From: Glycomyces artemisiae
GTDB lineage: Bacteria > Actinomycetota > Actinomycetes > Mycobacteriales > Micromonosporaceae
Assembly: GCF_003002955.1 (NCBI RefSeq)
Contig: NZ_PVTJ01000006.1
Location: 346,502 to 410,501 of the forward strand
DNA: 64,000 nt
Reading direction: 5' to 3'
Translations under genes and position numbers: made by a program
The notes under the pieces: model-generated
What the model was told of the DNA's origin: nothing
Database searches by the model: none
The model's input: the letters and a program-made list of their open reading frames with translations, nothing else
In this document: positions 7,759 through 16,170 of the stretch, piece after piece
Layout of the letters: each line of letters opens with the position of its first letter
Position numbering within the stretch: position 1 is the stretch's first letter

Positions 7759-8988
7759 CTATCCGAGGGCGTCGGCCACGGGCGCGACGCGGATCGCCAA
7801 GCGCGTGTGGCGCTTCGGCACGGTGAACCGCGCCTCCGCGGCGTCGGCGGGCGCCTCGCCCTCGCGGTAGGCGGTGATCTGGAGGCTCACGCCGTCGCGG
7901 CACTCGCGGTCCCACAGGTTCGCCTGGTCGGCGACCCGGGCGGCCAGCGCCGCGCCGTTCGGGCCGTGGCCGCGGACGCCGATCTCATTGCCGCCGGGCA
8001 CTTTCCGGCACACGACGTACGCGAAGTCGCCGCCCTCGACGACCGCGGGGTTGGCCCAGCGCATGAGGAGCCGCTGGAGGCCGTGGTCGCCGAAGGGCGC
8101 GCTCATGCGGCCGTAGCCGGGGAACGCGCAGGCGAGCCACAGCGACAGCTGGGTGGCGTCCTCGTTCACCTTGAGCCGCACGGAGGTCCAGACGGTGGAG
8201 CCGCGGCCGTCGAGGGCGCCTTCGGCTCCGGCGGCTTCGACCTCCTCGTCGACGTGGAAGGTGAGGATGCGGCCGGAGGAGAGTTCGACGGTGTGCCCTT
8301 CGTGGCTGCCGAGGCCGCGCATGGGCATGAAGCCGCAGGAGACGATGGAGCGGCTGCGCATGACGCCGCCGCGGTAGTCGAAGGCCACGGAGTGCTCGCA
8401 GCCGCGGATGCTGAGCGGGGCGACGAGGCGGCCGCCGTCGGCGAGCTGGTCCCACCAGGCCGGGGGGAGGTCCCAGGTGCCGACGGTGGCGATGACGCGG
8501 TCGTAGGGGGCGCCTGCGGGCCAGCCGAGTTCGCCGTCTCCTCGGACGGCTTGCACGCGTTCGCATCCGACGTCGTCGAGGGCCCGGCGGGCGCGGTCGA
8601 CGGCGTCGGCGTCGATGTCGACGGTGGTGACGGCGCCTTCGGGCCCGACGAGCGCGTCGAGGAGCGCGGCGTTGTAGCCGGTGCCGGCGCCGATTTCGAG
8701 TACGCGGTGGCCGGGGCGCACGTCGAGCTGTTCGAGCATCTCGGCGACGATGGCGGGCTGGGAGGCGGAGCTGACGGCCTCGCCGTCGCTGTTGCGCTTG
8801 GTCACGTAGACGTCGTCGGCGTAGGCCGCGCGCAGGGGCGCTTCGGGGATGAAGCGGTGGCGCGGCACGGCGAGCATGGCGGTCTCCACCGACTCGCTCC
8901 GGAGCACTCCACTGGTCCGCAGGCCGCCGACGAGGCGGGTTCGCAGCTTATGCGCTTCGTTACCGGAGGTATCGGTGTGATCACCCAC
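7759..8988 (-). CDS. Protein-L-isoaspartate O-methyltransferase-like protein with C-terminal extension
   Basis: SAM-dependent methyltransferase of the PCMT family. Residues about 25-215 carry the PIMT hallmarks: VPRHRFIPEAPLRAAY, the substrate-loop SSASQP, and motif I VLEIGAGTGYNAAL. About 190 further residues follow, much longer than housekeeping PIMT (roughly 210 residues). This two-part layout is shared with PIMT-like enzymes tied to RiPP (lanthipeptide or graspetide) maturation, but no precursor peptide, LanB/C or ATP-grasp gene is visible nearby. I prefer the GTG at 8988, since TACGCT lies exactly 6 nt upstream, typical of a leaderless start; the frame is open to 9054 with an unconvincing N-terminus. 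Confidence 0.8.
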   Translation of the reverse strand: MGDHTDTSGNEAHKLRTRLVGGLRTSGVLRSESVETAMLAVPRHRFIPEAPLRAAYADDVYVTKRNSDGEAVSSASQPAIVAEMLEQLDVRPGHRVLEIGAGTGYNAALLDALVGPEGAVTTVDIDADAVDRARRALDDVGCERVQAVRGDGELGWPAGAPYDRVIATVGTWDLPPAWWDQLADGGRLVAPLSIRGCEHSVAFDYRGGVMRSRSIVSCGFMPMRGLGSHEGHTVELSSGRILTFHVDEEVEAAGAEGALDGRGSTVWTSVRLKVNEDATQLSLWLACAFPGYGRMSAPFGDHGLQRLLMRWANPAVVEGGDFAYVVCRKVPGGNEIGVRGHGPNGAALAARVADQANLWDRECRDGVSLQITAYREGEAPADAAEARFTVPKRHTRLAIRVAPVADALG

Positions 8989-9074
8989 GATGCAAGCGTA
9001 CGTCCGATGTGCCACGTCCGCCTCCCCCACATCCGCCTCCGAGACCCCCGCCACCCTGGCCGTGGGCGCGGCGG

Positions 9075-10016
9075 TCAGTCGGTGCGGCCGCAGCGGTCGT
9101 CGAGCATCGTCCAGAGGTCCTCGCGCTGGGCGTCGGGGACGGTGATCGGCGTGGCGATCGGGTCGGCGCCGTCGAGGAGGATCCAGACGGTGAAGCCGAA
9201 GGGCTGCTTGGCGTCGCCCACGGCGTGGCCTTCGCAGCGGAAGGCGTCGAAGACGAGCGGGACCGTGACGGTCTCGCCCGGGGCGCCCTGGAGCGGGGCG
9301 TCGGCGAGCGGCGCGGACTCGACCGTGAAGAGGACGCTCCCGCGGACTTCGGTCGCGCCCACGGCGGCGCCGTTCAGCGGCCGCAGTGTCAACCCTCCTT
9401 CCAGCGTGCCGTCGGCCGCTTCGGTCAGCTCCCCGAGTTCGATCGCCGTGGCGGCGGCGACGGCCTGGGCGGCGCAGGCTTCGCGGAGCAGTCGGTCAAG
9501 CGTGCCGTTGGGGTACGACAATTCGGCGGCGACCTCGTGTGCGGCGCCGTCCTCGGTCTCGACGTGGAGGACCGCCGTGGAGGGCTGCGCGGTGGAGTCG
9601 GGTCCGTCGGGGCAGACGCCCGCGCCGTACTCGGTGAGCAGGTCGCGGGTGCGGTCGCCGCCGGGGACCTCACTGTCGAACTCCTGAATGCCCAAGGGCG
9701 CGAAGGAGTCCGAGACGAGTTCGACGCCGGTGACGTGCACTGGCGCGTCGCCGTGGTTGGTCACCGCGATGGCGACGATTCCCGGAGCCATGAAGGAGCG
9801 CCGGATCTCGGCCGTCGCGGTCAGCTCCGGCGGGGTCGAAGGGCCCTGGACCTCATCGGTCTCCGCGTCGCCGCCCGGGCCGCTCGCGTTCCCGCCCGTG
9901 TCGCCGTCGGCGCCGATCCCGGGCCCGGCGTCGCGGCCCGCGATGCTCCCGGTGAGCCCGGCTCCGCCCGCGGCCAGCAGGAACAGGCCGATGATGCCGA
10001 TCCGCACCCATCGCAT
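9075..10016 (-). CDS. Hypothetical secreted or membrane-anchored protein
   Basis: I do not recognise a family. The 313-residue product begins MRWVRIGIIGLFLLAAGG, a single N-terminal hydrophobic segment that could be a signal anchor. A Gly/Asp-rich linker follows (about 25-60), then an extracellular part with beta-rich, immunoglobulin-like character (AIAVTNHGDAPVHVTGVEL and similar). Three cysteines in the outer part could form disulfides. The ATG at 10016 has a GGGGAGG ribosome site; the open frame upstream to 10118 is basic and not signal-like. It lies between two methyltransferase genes, with no clear operon partner. Confidence 0.7.
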   Translation of the reverse strand: MRWVRIGIIGLFLLAAGGAGLTGSIAGRDAGPGIGADGDTGGNASGPGGDAETDEVQGPSTPPELTATAEIRRSFMAPGIVAIAVTNHGDAPVHVTGVELVSDSFAPLGIQEFDSEVPGGDRTRDLLTEYGAGVCPDGPDSTAQPSTAVLHVETEDGAAHEVAAELSYPNGTLDRLLREACAAQAVAAATAIELGELTEAADGTLEGGLTLRPLNGAAVGATEVRGSVLFTVESAPLADAPLQGAPGETVTVPLVFDAFRCEGHAVGDAKQPFGFTVWILLDGADPIATPITVPDAQREDLWTMLDDRCGRTD

Positions 10017-10126
10017 GGCGCCTCCCCGCTGCACTCGCGTCCCGACCGATCCGTTCAGTCTGGCACCGCCGCGCCCGCGTGGGAAGCCCCCGCGGGCACC
10101 GCAGCGGTTGGGCGCCAACCGGACCG

Positions 10127-10936
10127 CTACTCGGGGACGACCGCCGCCGTCAGCAGGTGGTTGCTCGCGCCGATCAGGGACGGTTCGCGCTCGATGACGC
10201 GCAGGCCGTCCATGAGGTGCGCGCGGGCCGCCTCGTCGTCGATGAGCTGCTCCAGGTCAGGCAGGTACCCCGGGAACCCTTGCACCGCATACTGCTCCGG
10301 CGCGAGCCCCGCGTCGGCGAACTCCGAGGCGGTCTCCGACGGGTGCGAGAGGTGCGCGGTCGTGAACATCTCCTGGTCGTGGAACCGCAGCTGCCCGTCG
10401 CGCAGGACCTGGAGGCTGTCCTCGGCGGTGATGTGCCGGTCGATGCCGTGCGCCATGAACAGGAGCCAGTCGTTCCACGCCGCCGCGCGGTTGATCGTCA
10501 CCGCCGCGACGAGACCGCCGGGACGCGCGCACCGCCGCGCCTCCGCGACCGCGCGCACCCGCTGCTCGCGCTCGGTCAGATGGTACAGCGGCCCCATGAG
10601 CAGCACGGCGTCGAAAGCCGCGTCCCCGCAAGGGAGTTCGCGCGCGTCCCCCACGAGCGCGTCGACCCCCGGGATCTGCGCCGCGACGGCGACCTGGCTG
10701 GGAACGGGATCGACGAGCGTCACCTTGTGTCCGTCAGAGGCGAGCCAAGACGCGTGGACGCCGGTCGCGCCGCCGACGTCGAGCACGTCCAGCCCTTCGC
10801 CGGGCAGGAGCCGCCGCAGCAGGTCCTGCATGCGCGCGAACTCCAGGCGGCCGCGCGCGTTGCGGCTCAGCCGCTCCCGCTCGCCGCCGCGCTCGTAATA
10901 GGCCGCGATCTCGGATTCGAGTTCCCATTCATTCAT
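10127..10936 (-). CDS. Class I SAM-dependent methyltransferase (UbiE/Methyltransf_11-like)
   Basis: Small-molecule methyltransferase of about 269 residues. Motif I, LDVLDVGGATGVHASWLA, is followed by the acidic end of strand 2 (VTLVDP) and motif IV-like FDAVLLMGPLYHLTE, the usual form of Methyltransf_11 proteins. GTG at 10942 or ATG at 10936 could start it; neither has a clear ribosome site, so a leaderless message is possible. The substrate cannot be inferred. Its neighbour on the same strand, 110 bp downstream, encodes the hypothetical secreted protein and need not be related. Confidence 0.85.
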   Translation of the reverse strand: MNEWELESEIAAYYERGGERERLSRNARGRLEFARMQDLLRRLLPGEGLDVLDVGGATGVHASWLASDGHKVTLVDPVPSQVAVAAQIPGVDALVGDARELPCGDAAFDAVLLMGPLYHLTEREQRVRAVAEARRCARPGGLVAAVTINRAAAWNDWLLFMAHGIDRHITAEDSLQVLRDGQLRFHDQEMFTTAHLSHPSETASEFADAGLAPEQYAVQGFPGYLPDLEQLIDDEAARAHLMDGLRVIEREPSLIGASNHLLTAAVVPE

Positions 10937-11143
10937 GGGCACGATTGTCTGACAGCGGTATCCACCGCGCCACCGGGTTTCGCGCGCAGGAACGGCGGCC
11001 GGACTGCCGGGTCCGCGCGCTCCCGCAAGTGCACAGGCCCGGTCGGCTGGCCGCCGCTGTGCTATCTCACCTCATCGCCCCGGCGCGCCCGCGCGCGGCT
11101 CCCCCGTGAGTCGGTCCCGCCATGGCGTGCGGCGCAACCGGTG

Positions 11144-11761
11144 TCAGTTCGCGGCGACGCGGATTCCGAGGGTGACCATGACGGCGCCGGTGACCCCGTT
11201 GAGCCAGGCCCGCACCCGCGGCCGCTCCAGCACCGAGCGCATGAGCCCGATGAGGTTGGCGAGCAGCAGGTAGAACCCGGCACAGACCGCCATCCCCACG
11301 GCCGCGAGCTCCACGATCACGAGCCAGTCCCCGCCGGTCCCGAGGAACTGCGGCATGAGCGCGGTGAACAGCACGACCGCCTTCGGGTTGAGCAGGTTGC
11401 ACAGCAGGCCCGACCGGAACGCGGCCCAGCGGCTCATCCCCCGGTCGAGCGTGATCTCCGCGGCGGGCCGGCGCCGCTCCCGGATCGCGGTGACGATCCC
11501 GCGAATCCCCAGGTAGACGAGGTAGACCGCGCCCGCGAGCTTGACGGCGGTGAACGCGATCGCCGAGGCCGCGAGCAGCGCGGCGAGCCCGACCGAGGTC
11601 GACACGACCCACACCCCGATGCCGAGGCCGACCCCGACCGCGGTCCACATGCCGCTCCCGCGGCCGGACATGACGGTGTTGCGCACGACCATCGCGAAGT
11701 CGGGTCCGGGGACGATGGCGGCGAGGAGGATCGCCAGGCCGAAGATCAGCAGCACGGTCAT
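11144..11761 (-). CDS. LysE/RhtB-family amino-acid exporter
   Basis: Inner-membrane exporter of 205 residues with about six hydrophobic segments. The N-terminus, ILLAAIVPGPDFAMVVRNT, carries the LysE-family P-G-P motif, and GLLCNLLNPKAVVLF is the matching conserved NPK block. Members export lysine, homoserine, threonine or related amino acids; which one is not readable here. I chose the ATG at 11761 (MTVLLIFGLA) because the open frame further upstream is Arg/Ser-rich and non-coding in character. No regulator gene lies beside it. Confidence 0.92.
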   Translation of the reverse strand: MTVLLIFGLAILLAAIVPGPDFAMVVRNTVMSGRGSGMWTAVGVGLGIGVWVVSTSVGLAALLAASAIAFTAVKLAGAVYLVYLGIRGIVTAIRERRRPAAEITLDRGMSRWAAFRSGLLCNLLNPKAVVLFTALMPQFLGTGGDWLVIVELAAVGMAVCAGFYLLLANLIGLMRSVLERPRVRAWLNGVTGAVMVTLGIRVAAN

Positions 11762-11867
11762 GCACCGATGGTGCCACCGGCGCGGCCGGGCCGCATCGGA
11801 CGATCGACAGGGTCGGTCGACTGGGTCTCGGGCCTCACCGCCGCGAGACGCCGCCCCACCGCGAACG

Positions 11868-12578
11868 TCAGGCCGGGTCCGAAAGCCGCCAGTACTGCTT
11901 CTTGTCGCGGTCGCGCACGACCACGTCGAGCCCGGCGAGCTCCTCGCGCAGCTCCCGCAGATCGCCCTCGTTCGACTTCTCCAACGCGCGCTCGCGGGCC
12001 TTGAGCAGGGCGTCGGCACCGCGCGGGAGCCCGTCAGCACCCGGGACCCAGCGTTTGAACTCGCCGCCGTACGGGTCGCCGCCCTCCTGCCACGCGTAGC
12101 CGTGCCGCCGCAGCGCCGCGACGAGCTGCTCGCGGTCGAGGTCGAACTCGACCTGCGCGAGCTCCTGGCGGCGGTGGCCGAGGACCACGAGCCGCTTGCC
12201 GTCGAGGAACACCGACGCGACGTCGCCGCGCGCCACTTCCTGCTCGTCGTCGCCGCGCTTGAACCGCATGCTCTCGCGCCCCACGGTGACCGTGAGCAGC
12301 TCGCTCACCACCCACAGCCCGAGCACGAGCCCGGCCGCGAACCCCAGCGCGAGCCCGCCGATGAGCTGCACGGCCCGCGGCAGGTCGGTCAGCAGCTCGA
12401 ACAGGCCCTGGAACGGGAACCAGGACAGCCCGGTGATCCACTCGGCGATGAGCACGAGGCCCCACCCGAGTGCCGCCCCCACGAGCGGGAGGCCGATGAG
12501 GACCGCCGGGGCGACCCAGGGCGCATCGGCGACGACGGTGCCGCCGCTGCCGTCGGTCCGGGTGTTCTCGCTGGGCAT
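11868..12578 (-). CDS. YqeB-like membrane protein
   Basis: 236-residue protein with two long hydrophobic segments near the N-terminus (about 20-45 and 63-95), followed by a cytoplasmic part resembling the PH-like domain of actinobacterial YqeB proteins (MRFKRGDDEQEVARGDVASV and VFLDGKRLVVLG). Such proteins are widespread in actinobacteria and their function is not established. The ATG at 12578 is preceded by AAAGGCGG. It lies 121 bp downstream of the PrsW gene on the same strand and could be co-transcribed, though no other link is visible. Confidence 0.7.
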   Translation of the reverse strand: MPSENTRTDGSGGTVVADAPWVAPAVLIGLPLVGAALGWGLVLIAEWITGLSWFPFQGLFELLTDLPRAVQLIGGLALGFAAGLVLGLWVVSELLTVTVGRESMRFKRGDDEQEVARGDVASVFLDGKRLVVLGHRRQELAQVEFDLDREQLVAALRRHGYAWQEGGDPYGGEFKRWVPGADGLPRGADALLKARERALEKSNEGDLRELREELAGLDVVVRDRDKKQYWRLSDPA

Positions 12579-12699
12579 GGGGCCGCCGCCTTTCCGTTGA
12601 ATACGAACGAGGCGAGCATATAACACCCCATCCCACCTGCGAAAACACAATCCAGAAGGACTAGTTCGCAAGGAGGAGAACAGGACCGCGCGGCGATAC

Positions 12700-13839
12700 T
12701 TAAGTCGCGGCGGACCCGACTTCGGTCGTGCCCGGACGCGCCGCCGCCACGGCGTCCCGCCACGGTCGCGCCGCCTCGAACGGCGGCAGCTCCGGAACTC
12801 GCTCCTCCAAGAGCGCCAACTGGACCCGCTGCAACCGCCGCTGCGCCTCCCGCTCCGGCCCCGGCCGGAACGCGCGCAGGTACCGGCGCCGCGAGCGCCG
12901 CCGCGACAGGCCGCGCGCCTCGTCCTCCGAGAGCACCCCGGCCGCGACCTCCTCCGCGGAGACCTGCGCCCACCGGGCCCGGAACCCGCGCCGCACCGTG
13001 AAGAACACGACCAGCAGGATCACGAAGTTGAACAGCGGCTTCCCGATCGCGCCAGCGAACCCGCCGTCGAACCAGGGGCTGTCGAACAGGAAGTGCATCC
13101 ACATCGCGAGCAGCAGGCACCCCAGCGCGACCCACACGCGCCGCGCCGCCGACCGCCCCGAATTGCTCACCAGGTACCCGATCCCGGCGCCCGCGACCGC
13201 GGTCATCGCCCAGTGCGACCCGAACCCGGTCAGCCCGACCCGCACCACCAGCGTCTGGAGCGTCGTCGCGAACGGCTCCACGCCGCCCGCCATGATCGCC
13301 CCGTTGAACCCGTACAGGAAGTTCTCCACCAGCTGGAACCCGAACCCGACGAGCGCCCCGTAGACCAGCCCGTCTGCGGCGCTGCGGATCAGCCGCGTCG
13401 ACACCGCCGCGAGCAGCACCACCCCGGCGATCTTCGCGACCTCCTCGTTCAGCGGCGCCGTCAGCGCCGCCGACCAGTCGCCCGCGGTCCCCAGGTCGAA
13501 GGTGCGCGACCAGATCGAGAACGTCCGCGTGTTCATCAGCAGCGCCAGCCCGCACGCGGCGAACCCGCCCCACATGAGCGCCAGCCACGTCCCCGACCAC
13601 GGCGGCGCCTGCACCGGGCGCATGGTCCGCCGCGCCAGCCACACGCCCACGACCAGGCACACCCCGAGCACTGCGACGTTCAGCACCGCCGACTCCGGGA
13701 ACGCCAGCGCCATCGGCAGCATGCTCTTCCCGAGGTTCCACAGCCCGAACGCCGATCCGGCGATCATCGCCCACAGGGCGAGGGACTTGACGTCGACGGC
13801 GGGCCGGACCGCGGTCTCCGGCCTTGCGATGGCGGTCAT
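12700..13839 (-). CDS. PrsW-family intramembrane metalloprotease
   Basis: Polytopic membrane protein of 379 residues. It carries the PrsW active-site set inside membrane segments: NEEVAK (Glu132, Glu133), LVEN (Glu172, Asn173), SHW (His209) and MHFLFD (His249). These belong to the wider CAAX-protease/PrsW clan of presumed metalloproteases. In Bacillus, PrsW cleaves an anti-sigma factor; the target here is unknown and no anti-sigma gene is nearby. The C-terminal 100 residues are charged, Arg-rich and cytoplasmic. Its ATG overlaps the stop of the preceding gene (ATGA), so the two are translationally coupled and probably work together. Confidence 0.88.
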   Translation of the reverse strand: MTAIARPETAVRPAVDVKSLALWAMIAGSAFGLWNLGKSMLPMALAFPESAVLNVAVLGVCLVVGVWLARRTMRPVQAPPWSGTWLALMWGGFAACGLALLMNTRTFSIWSRTFDLGTAGDWSAALTAPLNEEVAKIAGVVLLAAVSTRLIRSAADGLVYGALVGFGFQLVENFLYGFNGAIMAGGVEPFATTLQTLVVRVGLTGFGSHWAMTAVAGAGIGYLVSNSGRSAARRVWVALGCLLLAMWMHFLFDSPWFDGGFAGAIGKPLFNFVILLVVFFTVRRGFRARWAQVSAEEVAAGVLSEDEARGLSRRRSRRRYLRAFRPGPEREAQRRLQRVQLALLEERVPELPPFEAARPWRDAVAAARPGTTEVGSAAT

Positions 13840-14447
13840 GCCTGCTGCTCCTCGTCGTCGAAGGCCACGGAGTCGATGATCGCCATGGCGGAGTCCCAGA
13901 CCTCGGCCCGCGCGTGGAGCGGGCCGAGGACCCTCGCCTCGACCGCTTCGGTGCCGTCGGCGGCGGGGAGGACGAACGCGGTGCCGATGCGGTTGTCGAC
14001 CTGGAGGGTCCCGGTCAGGCCGCCTTCGATCCATTTGGTGTCGAACTCGGTGGGCTCGCCGAGGTCGACGGCGACGCCGGAGTAGCGCTCGACGTCGAAG
14101 ACGCGGTCCATGCCCTGCCAGACCGCCTCGACGCCGTCGGGTTCGGCGGCGTTGAAGCCGATGTAGGAGAGCTGCACGGAGACGTCGCCCTGCACGAACG
14201 TGAGGCCGGAGTCGAGGCTGCTGGCGTCCTTGTCGAGGATCCAGCCCTCGCCGACCTGCGCGGAGACGTCGCGCTCGTTGCCGAATTCGATGACGGTCCC
14301 GGCGGGGAGCTCCTCGCCCGCGGGGAGCGCCTTGGGGATGAGGCCTTCGACGGCGGTCAGCGCGAGGAGCGCGCCGGCCACGGCGAGGGGCGCCCAGATG
14401 CGGCGCGCGCCGTGGACCGCGTTCCCGGCCCGGTTGAAATCGTCCAC
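13836..14447 (-). CDS. Hypothetical membrane-anchored protein coupled to PrsW
   Basis: 203 residues: a short basic cytoplasmic start, one hydrophobic segment (about 17-36), then an outer domain of about 165 residues without cysteines. I do not recognise the family. The stop overlaps the prsW-like start by 4 bp, and the single-pass topology makes it a reasonable candidate partner, regulator or substrate of the protease; that is inference from gene arrangement only. Confidence 0.75.
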   Translation of the reverse strand: MDDFNRAGNAVHGARRIWAPLAVAGALLALTAVEGLIPKALPAGEELPAGTVIEFGNERDVSAQVGEGWILDKDASSLDSGLTFVQGDVSVQLSYIGFNAAEPDGVEAVWQGMDRVFDVERYSGVAVDLGEPTEFDTKWIEGGLTGTLQVDNRIGTAFVLPAADGTEAVEARVLGPLHARAEVWDSAMAIIDSVAFDDEEQQA

Positions 14448-14558
14448 TTGCTCAACTTAACGGCTGAACTGTGAGCGAGCTGGGGAAACGGTGAGCAGTC
14501 GGATGCGGATCGGCGCGTGAACACGAACATCGGTCACTATCCGTACTACGCTCTGGGC

Positions 14559-15314
14559 ATGGCGATTCGATGGACGACCGCGTTCTGGGACTTCCCCGCC
14601 GAGGGCTTCGAGGACGGCATCGCGTTCTGGCTCAAAGCGACCGGTTCGACGCTGTCGCCGCGGCGCGGCCCCGGCGGGTCGTTCGCGACGCTGGTGCCGC
14701 CGGGCGCGGACCCGTGCCTGCGGGTGCAGCGGGTCCTGGAAGGCAAGGGCGGCAACCACCTCGACCTGCATGTGGACGACGTGGAGGCGGAGGCCGAGCG
14801 GGCGCAGGTCCTCGGCGCGGCCCCGGTGCACGCGGAGCCGGGCCTGGTGGTGCTGCACTCCCCCGGCGGGTTCGCGTTCTGCCTGGTGAACCACCACGGC
14901 GAGGTGAAGGTCCCGGCGCCGGAGGCGTGGCCGGGCGGGCAGCGCAGCCGCGTGGACCAGCTGTGCCTCGACGTGGCGCCGCAGGCGTTCGACCACGAGC
15001 TGGTGTTCTGGCAGCGCCTCACGGGCTGGCCGCAGGTGCCCACGAGCTCCCCGGAGTTCCGGCGCCTCTACTCGCCGCCCGAGCTGCCGCTGCGGTTCCT
15101 GCTCCAGCGATTGGACGCGGCCGGGCGCGGGCCCGCGAGCACCGCGCACCTGGACCTGGCGTGCTCCGATGTCGACGCGGAGACGCTGCGCCACACGGAG
15201 CTCGGCGCGACGGCGGTGCGGCGCCACCACTGGTGGCAGGTGATGCGCGACCCGGCGGGCCTGGAGTACTGCATCACCTCGCGCGATCCCGACACGGGCG
15301 CGGTCCCGGTCTAG
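14559..15314 (+). CDS. Double VOC (glyoxalase-like) domain protein
   Basis: 251-residue protein built of two consecutive vicinal-oxygen-chelate modules (about 1-120 and 125-245). Both show the repeated pattern of an aromatic start (FWDFPAEGFEDGIAFW; LCLDVAPQAFDHELVFWQ) and a later HLDLxxxDVDAE strand. VOC proteins include dioxygenases, glyoxalases and antibiotic-binding proteins; activity here is unassigned. I start it at ATG 14559 because TACGCT ends exactly 6 nt upstream, the geometry of a leaderless transcript; the GTG further upstream adds a poor N-terminus. The DUF2071 gene follows after 7 bp and is likely co-transcribed. Confidence 0.85.
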   Translation: MAIRWTTAFWDFPAEGFEDGIAFWLKATGSTLSPRRGPGGSFATLVPPGADPCLRVQRVLEGKGGNHLDLHVDDVEAEAERAQVLGAAPVHAEPGLVVLHSPGGFAFCLVNHHGEVKVPAPEAWPGGQRSRVDQLCLDVAPQAFDHELVFWQRLTGWPQVPTSSPEFRRLYSPPELPLRFLLQRLDAAGRGPASTAHLDLACSDVDAETLRHTELGATAVRRHHWWQVMRDPAGLEYCITSRDPDTGAVPV

Positions 15315-15321
15315 GACTCAG

Positions 15322-16056
15322 GTGGCCCCCGAACCGGTGACCCCCGATCCGCCGCGGCGGGTCGGCCGGGCGCTGATGACGCAGTCGTGGCTCGACCTCG
15401 CGTTCCTGCACTGGGAGGCGGACCCGCAGGAGGTGGCGCTGCTGCTGCCGCGCGGGACGGTCCCGGACCTGTTCGAGGGGCGGGCGTACGTCGGCCTGGT
15501 GCCGTTCCGGATGCACAAGGTCGGGTGGTTCGGACTACCCGGGGTGCCGTACTTCGGGACGTTCCCGGAGACCAACGTGCGGCTGTACTCGGCGGACGGC
15601 ACGGGCCGCCGCGGCGTGGTGTTCCGATCGCTCGACGCGTCGCGGCTCGTCCCGGTCCTCGCGGCCCGCATCGGGTTCCGGCTCCCCTACGTGTGGGCGA
15701 AGATGACCATGCGCTCCGAGGGCGCCGTGCAGGTCTACGAGAGCCGACGCCGCTGGCCGGGGCCCGAGTATCCGGAAAGTCGCATCGCGGTCCGACGGGG
15801 TGCGCCGGTCGAGCATCCGACCGATCTGGAGCACTTCCTCACGGCACGGTGGGGCCTGCACACCACGGTCGCCGGGCGCCTGCGGTTCATCCCGAACGAG
15901 CATCCGCGGTGGCCCCTGCACCGGGCCGAGCTGCTTGACTGCGACGAGGACCTGGTGGAGGCCGCGGGCCTCACCGTGAGCGGCGATCCGGTGAGCGTCC
16001 TGTGCTCGCCCGGGGTGCCGGTCCGCTTCGGACGGCCCGTGACCGTCCGCTCCTGA
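15322..16056 (+). CDS. DUF2071 (YqjF-like) protein
   Basis: 244-residue protein of the DUF2071/YqjF family, whose members have an acetoacetate-decarboxylase-like beta fold and unknown function. Recognisable parts are TQSWLDLAFLHWEADPQEV, LLPRGTVPDLFEGRAYVGLV and the PETNVRLYSADG region. Start is a GTG only 7 bp after the stop of the VOC gene, so the two form a small operon. The family often accompanies regulatory or resistance genes, but nothing here fixes a substrate. Confidence 0.85.
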   Translation: MAPEPVTPDPPRRVGRALMTQSWLDLAFLHWEADPQEVALLLPRGTVPDLFEGRAYVGLVPFRMHKVGWFGLPGVPYFGTFPETNVRLYSADGTGRRGVVFRSLDASRLVPVLAARIGFRLPYVWAKMTMRSEGAVQVYESRRRWPGPEYPESRIAVRRGAPVEHPTDLEHFLTARWGLHTTVAGRLRFIPNEHPRWPLHRAELLDCDEDLVEAAGLTVSGDPVSVLCSPGVPVRFGRPVTVRS

Positions 16057-16136
16057 ATGAGCACGTCCTGAAAAATCCGGCAGGATACCGTTTCCAGGCT
16101 CTTGTGCGGTTCGGCGGAGAAAGTTACCTTTATCTA

Positions 16137-16170
16137 TAAGGAAGGCTTCTTAATGATATGAGGTGATCCA
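16137..16170 (+). promoter_or_regulatory. Palindrome plus extended Shine-Dalgarno of the chitinase gene
   Basis: TAAGGAAGGCTTCTTAA (16137-16153) is a near-palindrome directly in front of the ribosome site; similar TTAGGAAA-TTTCCTAA elements precede secreted hydrolase genes in other actinomycetes as far as I recall. The ribosome site GAGGTGATCC is complementary over 10 nt to the standard 16S rRNA 3' end, unusually strong for this window, fitting a highly made exoenzyme. Confidence 0.5.
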
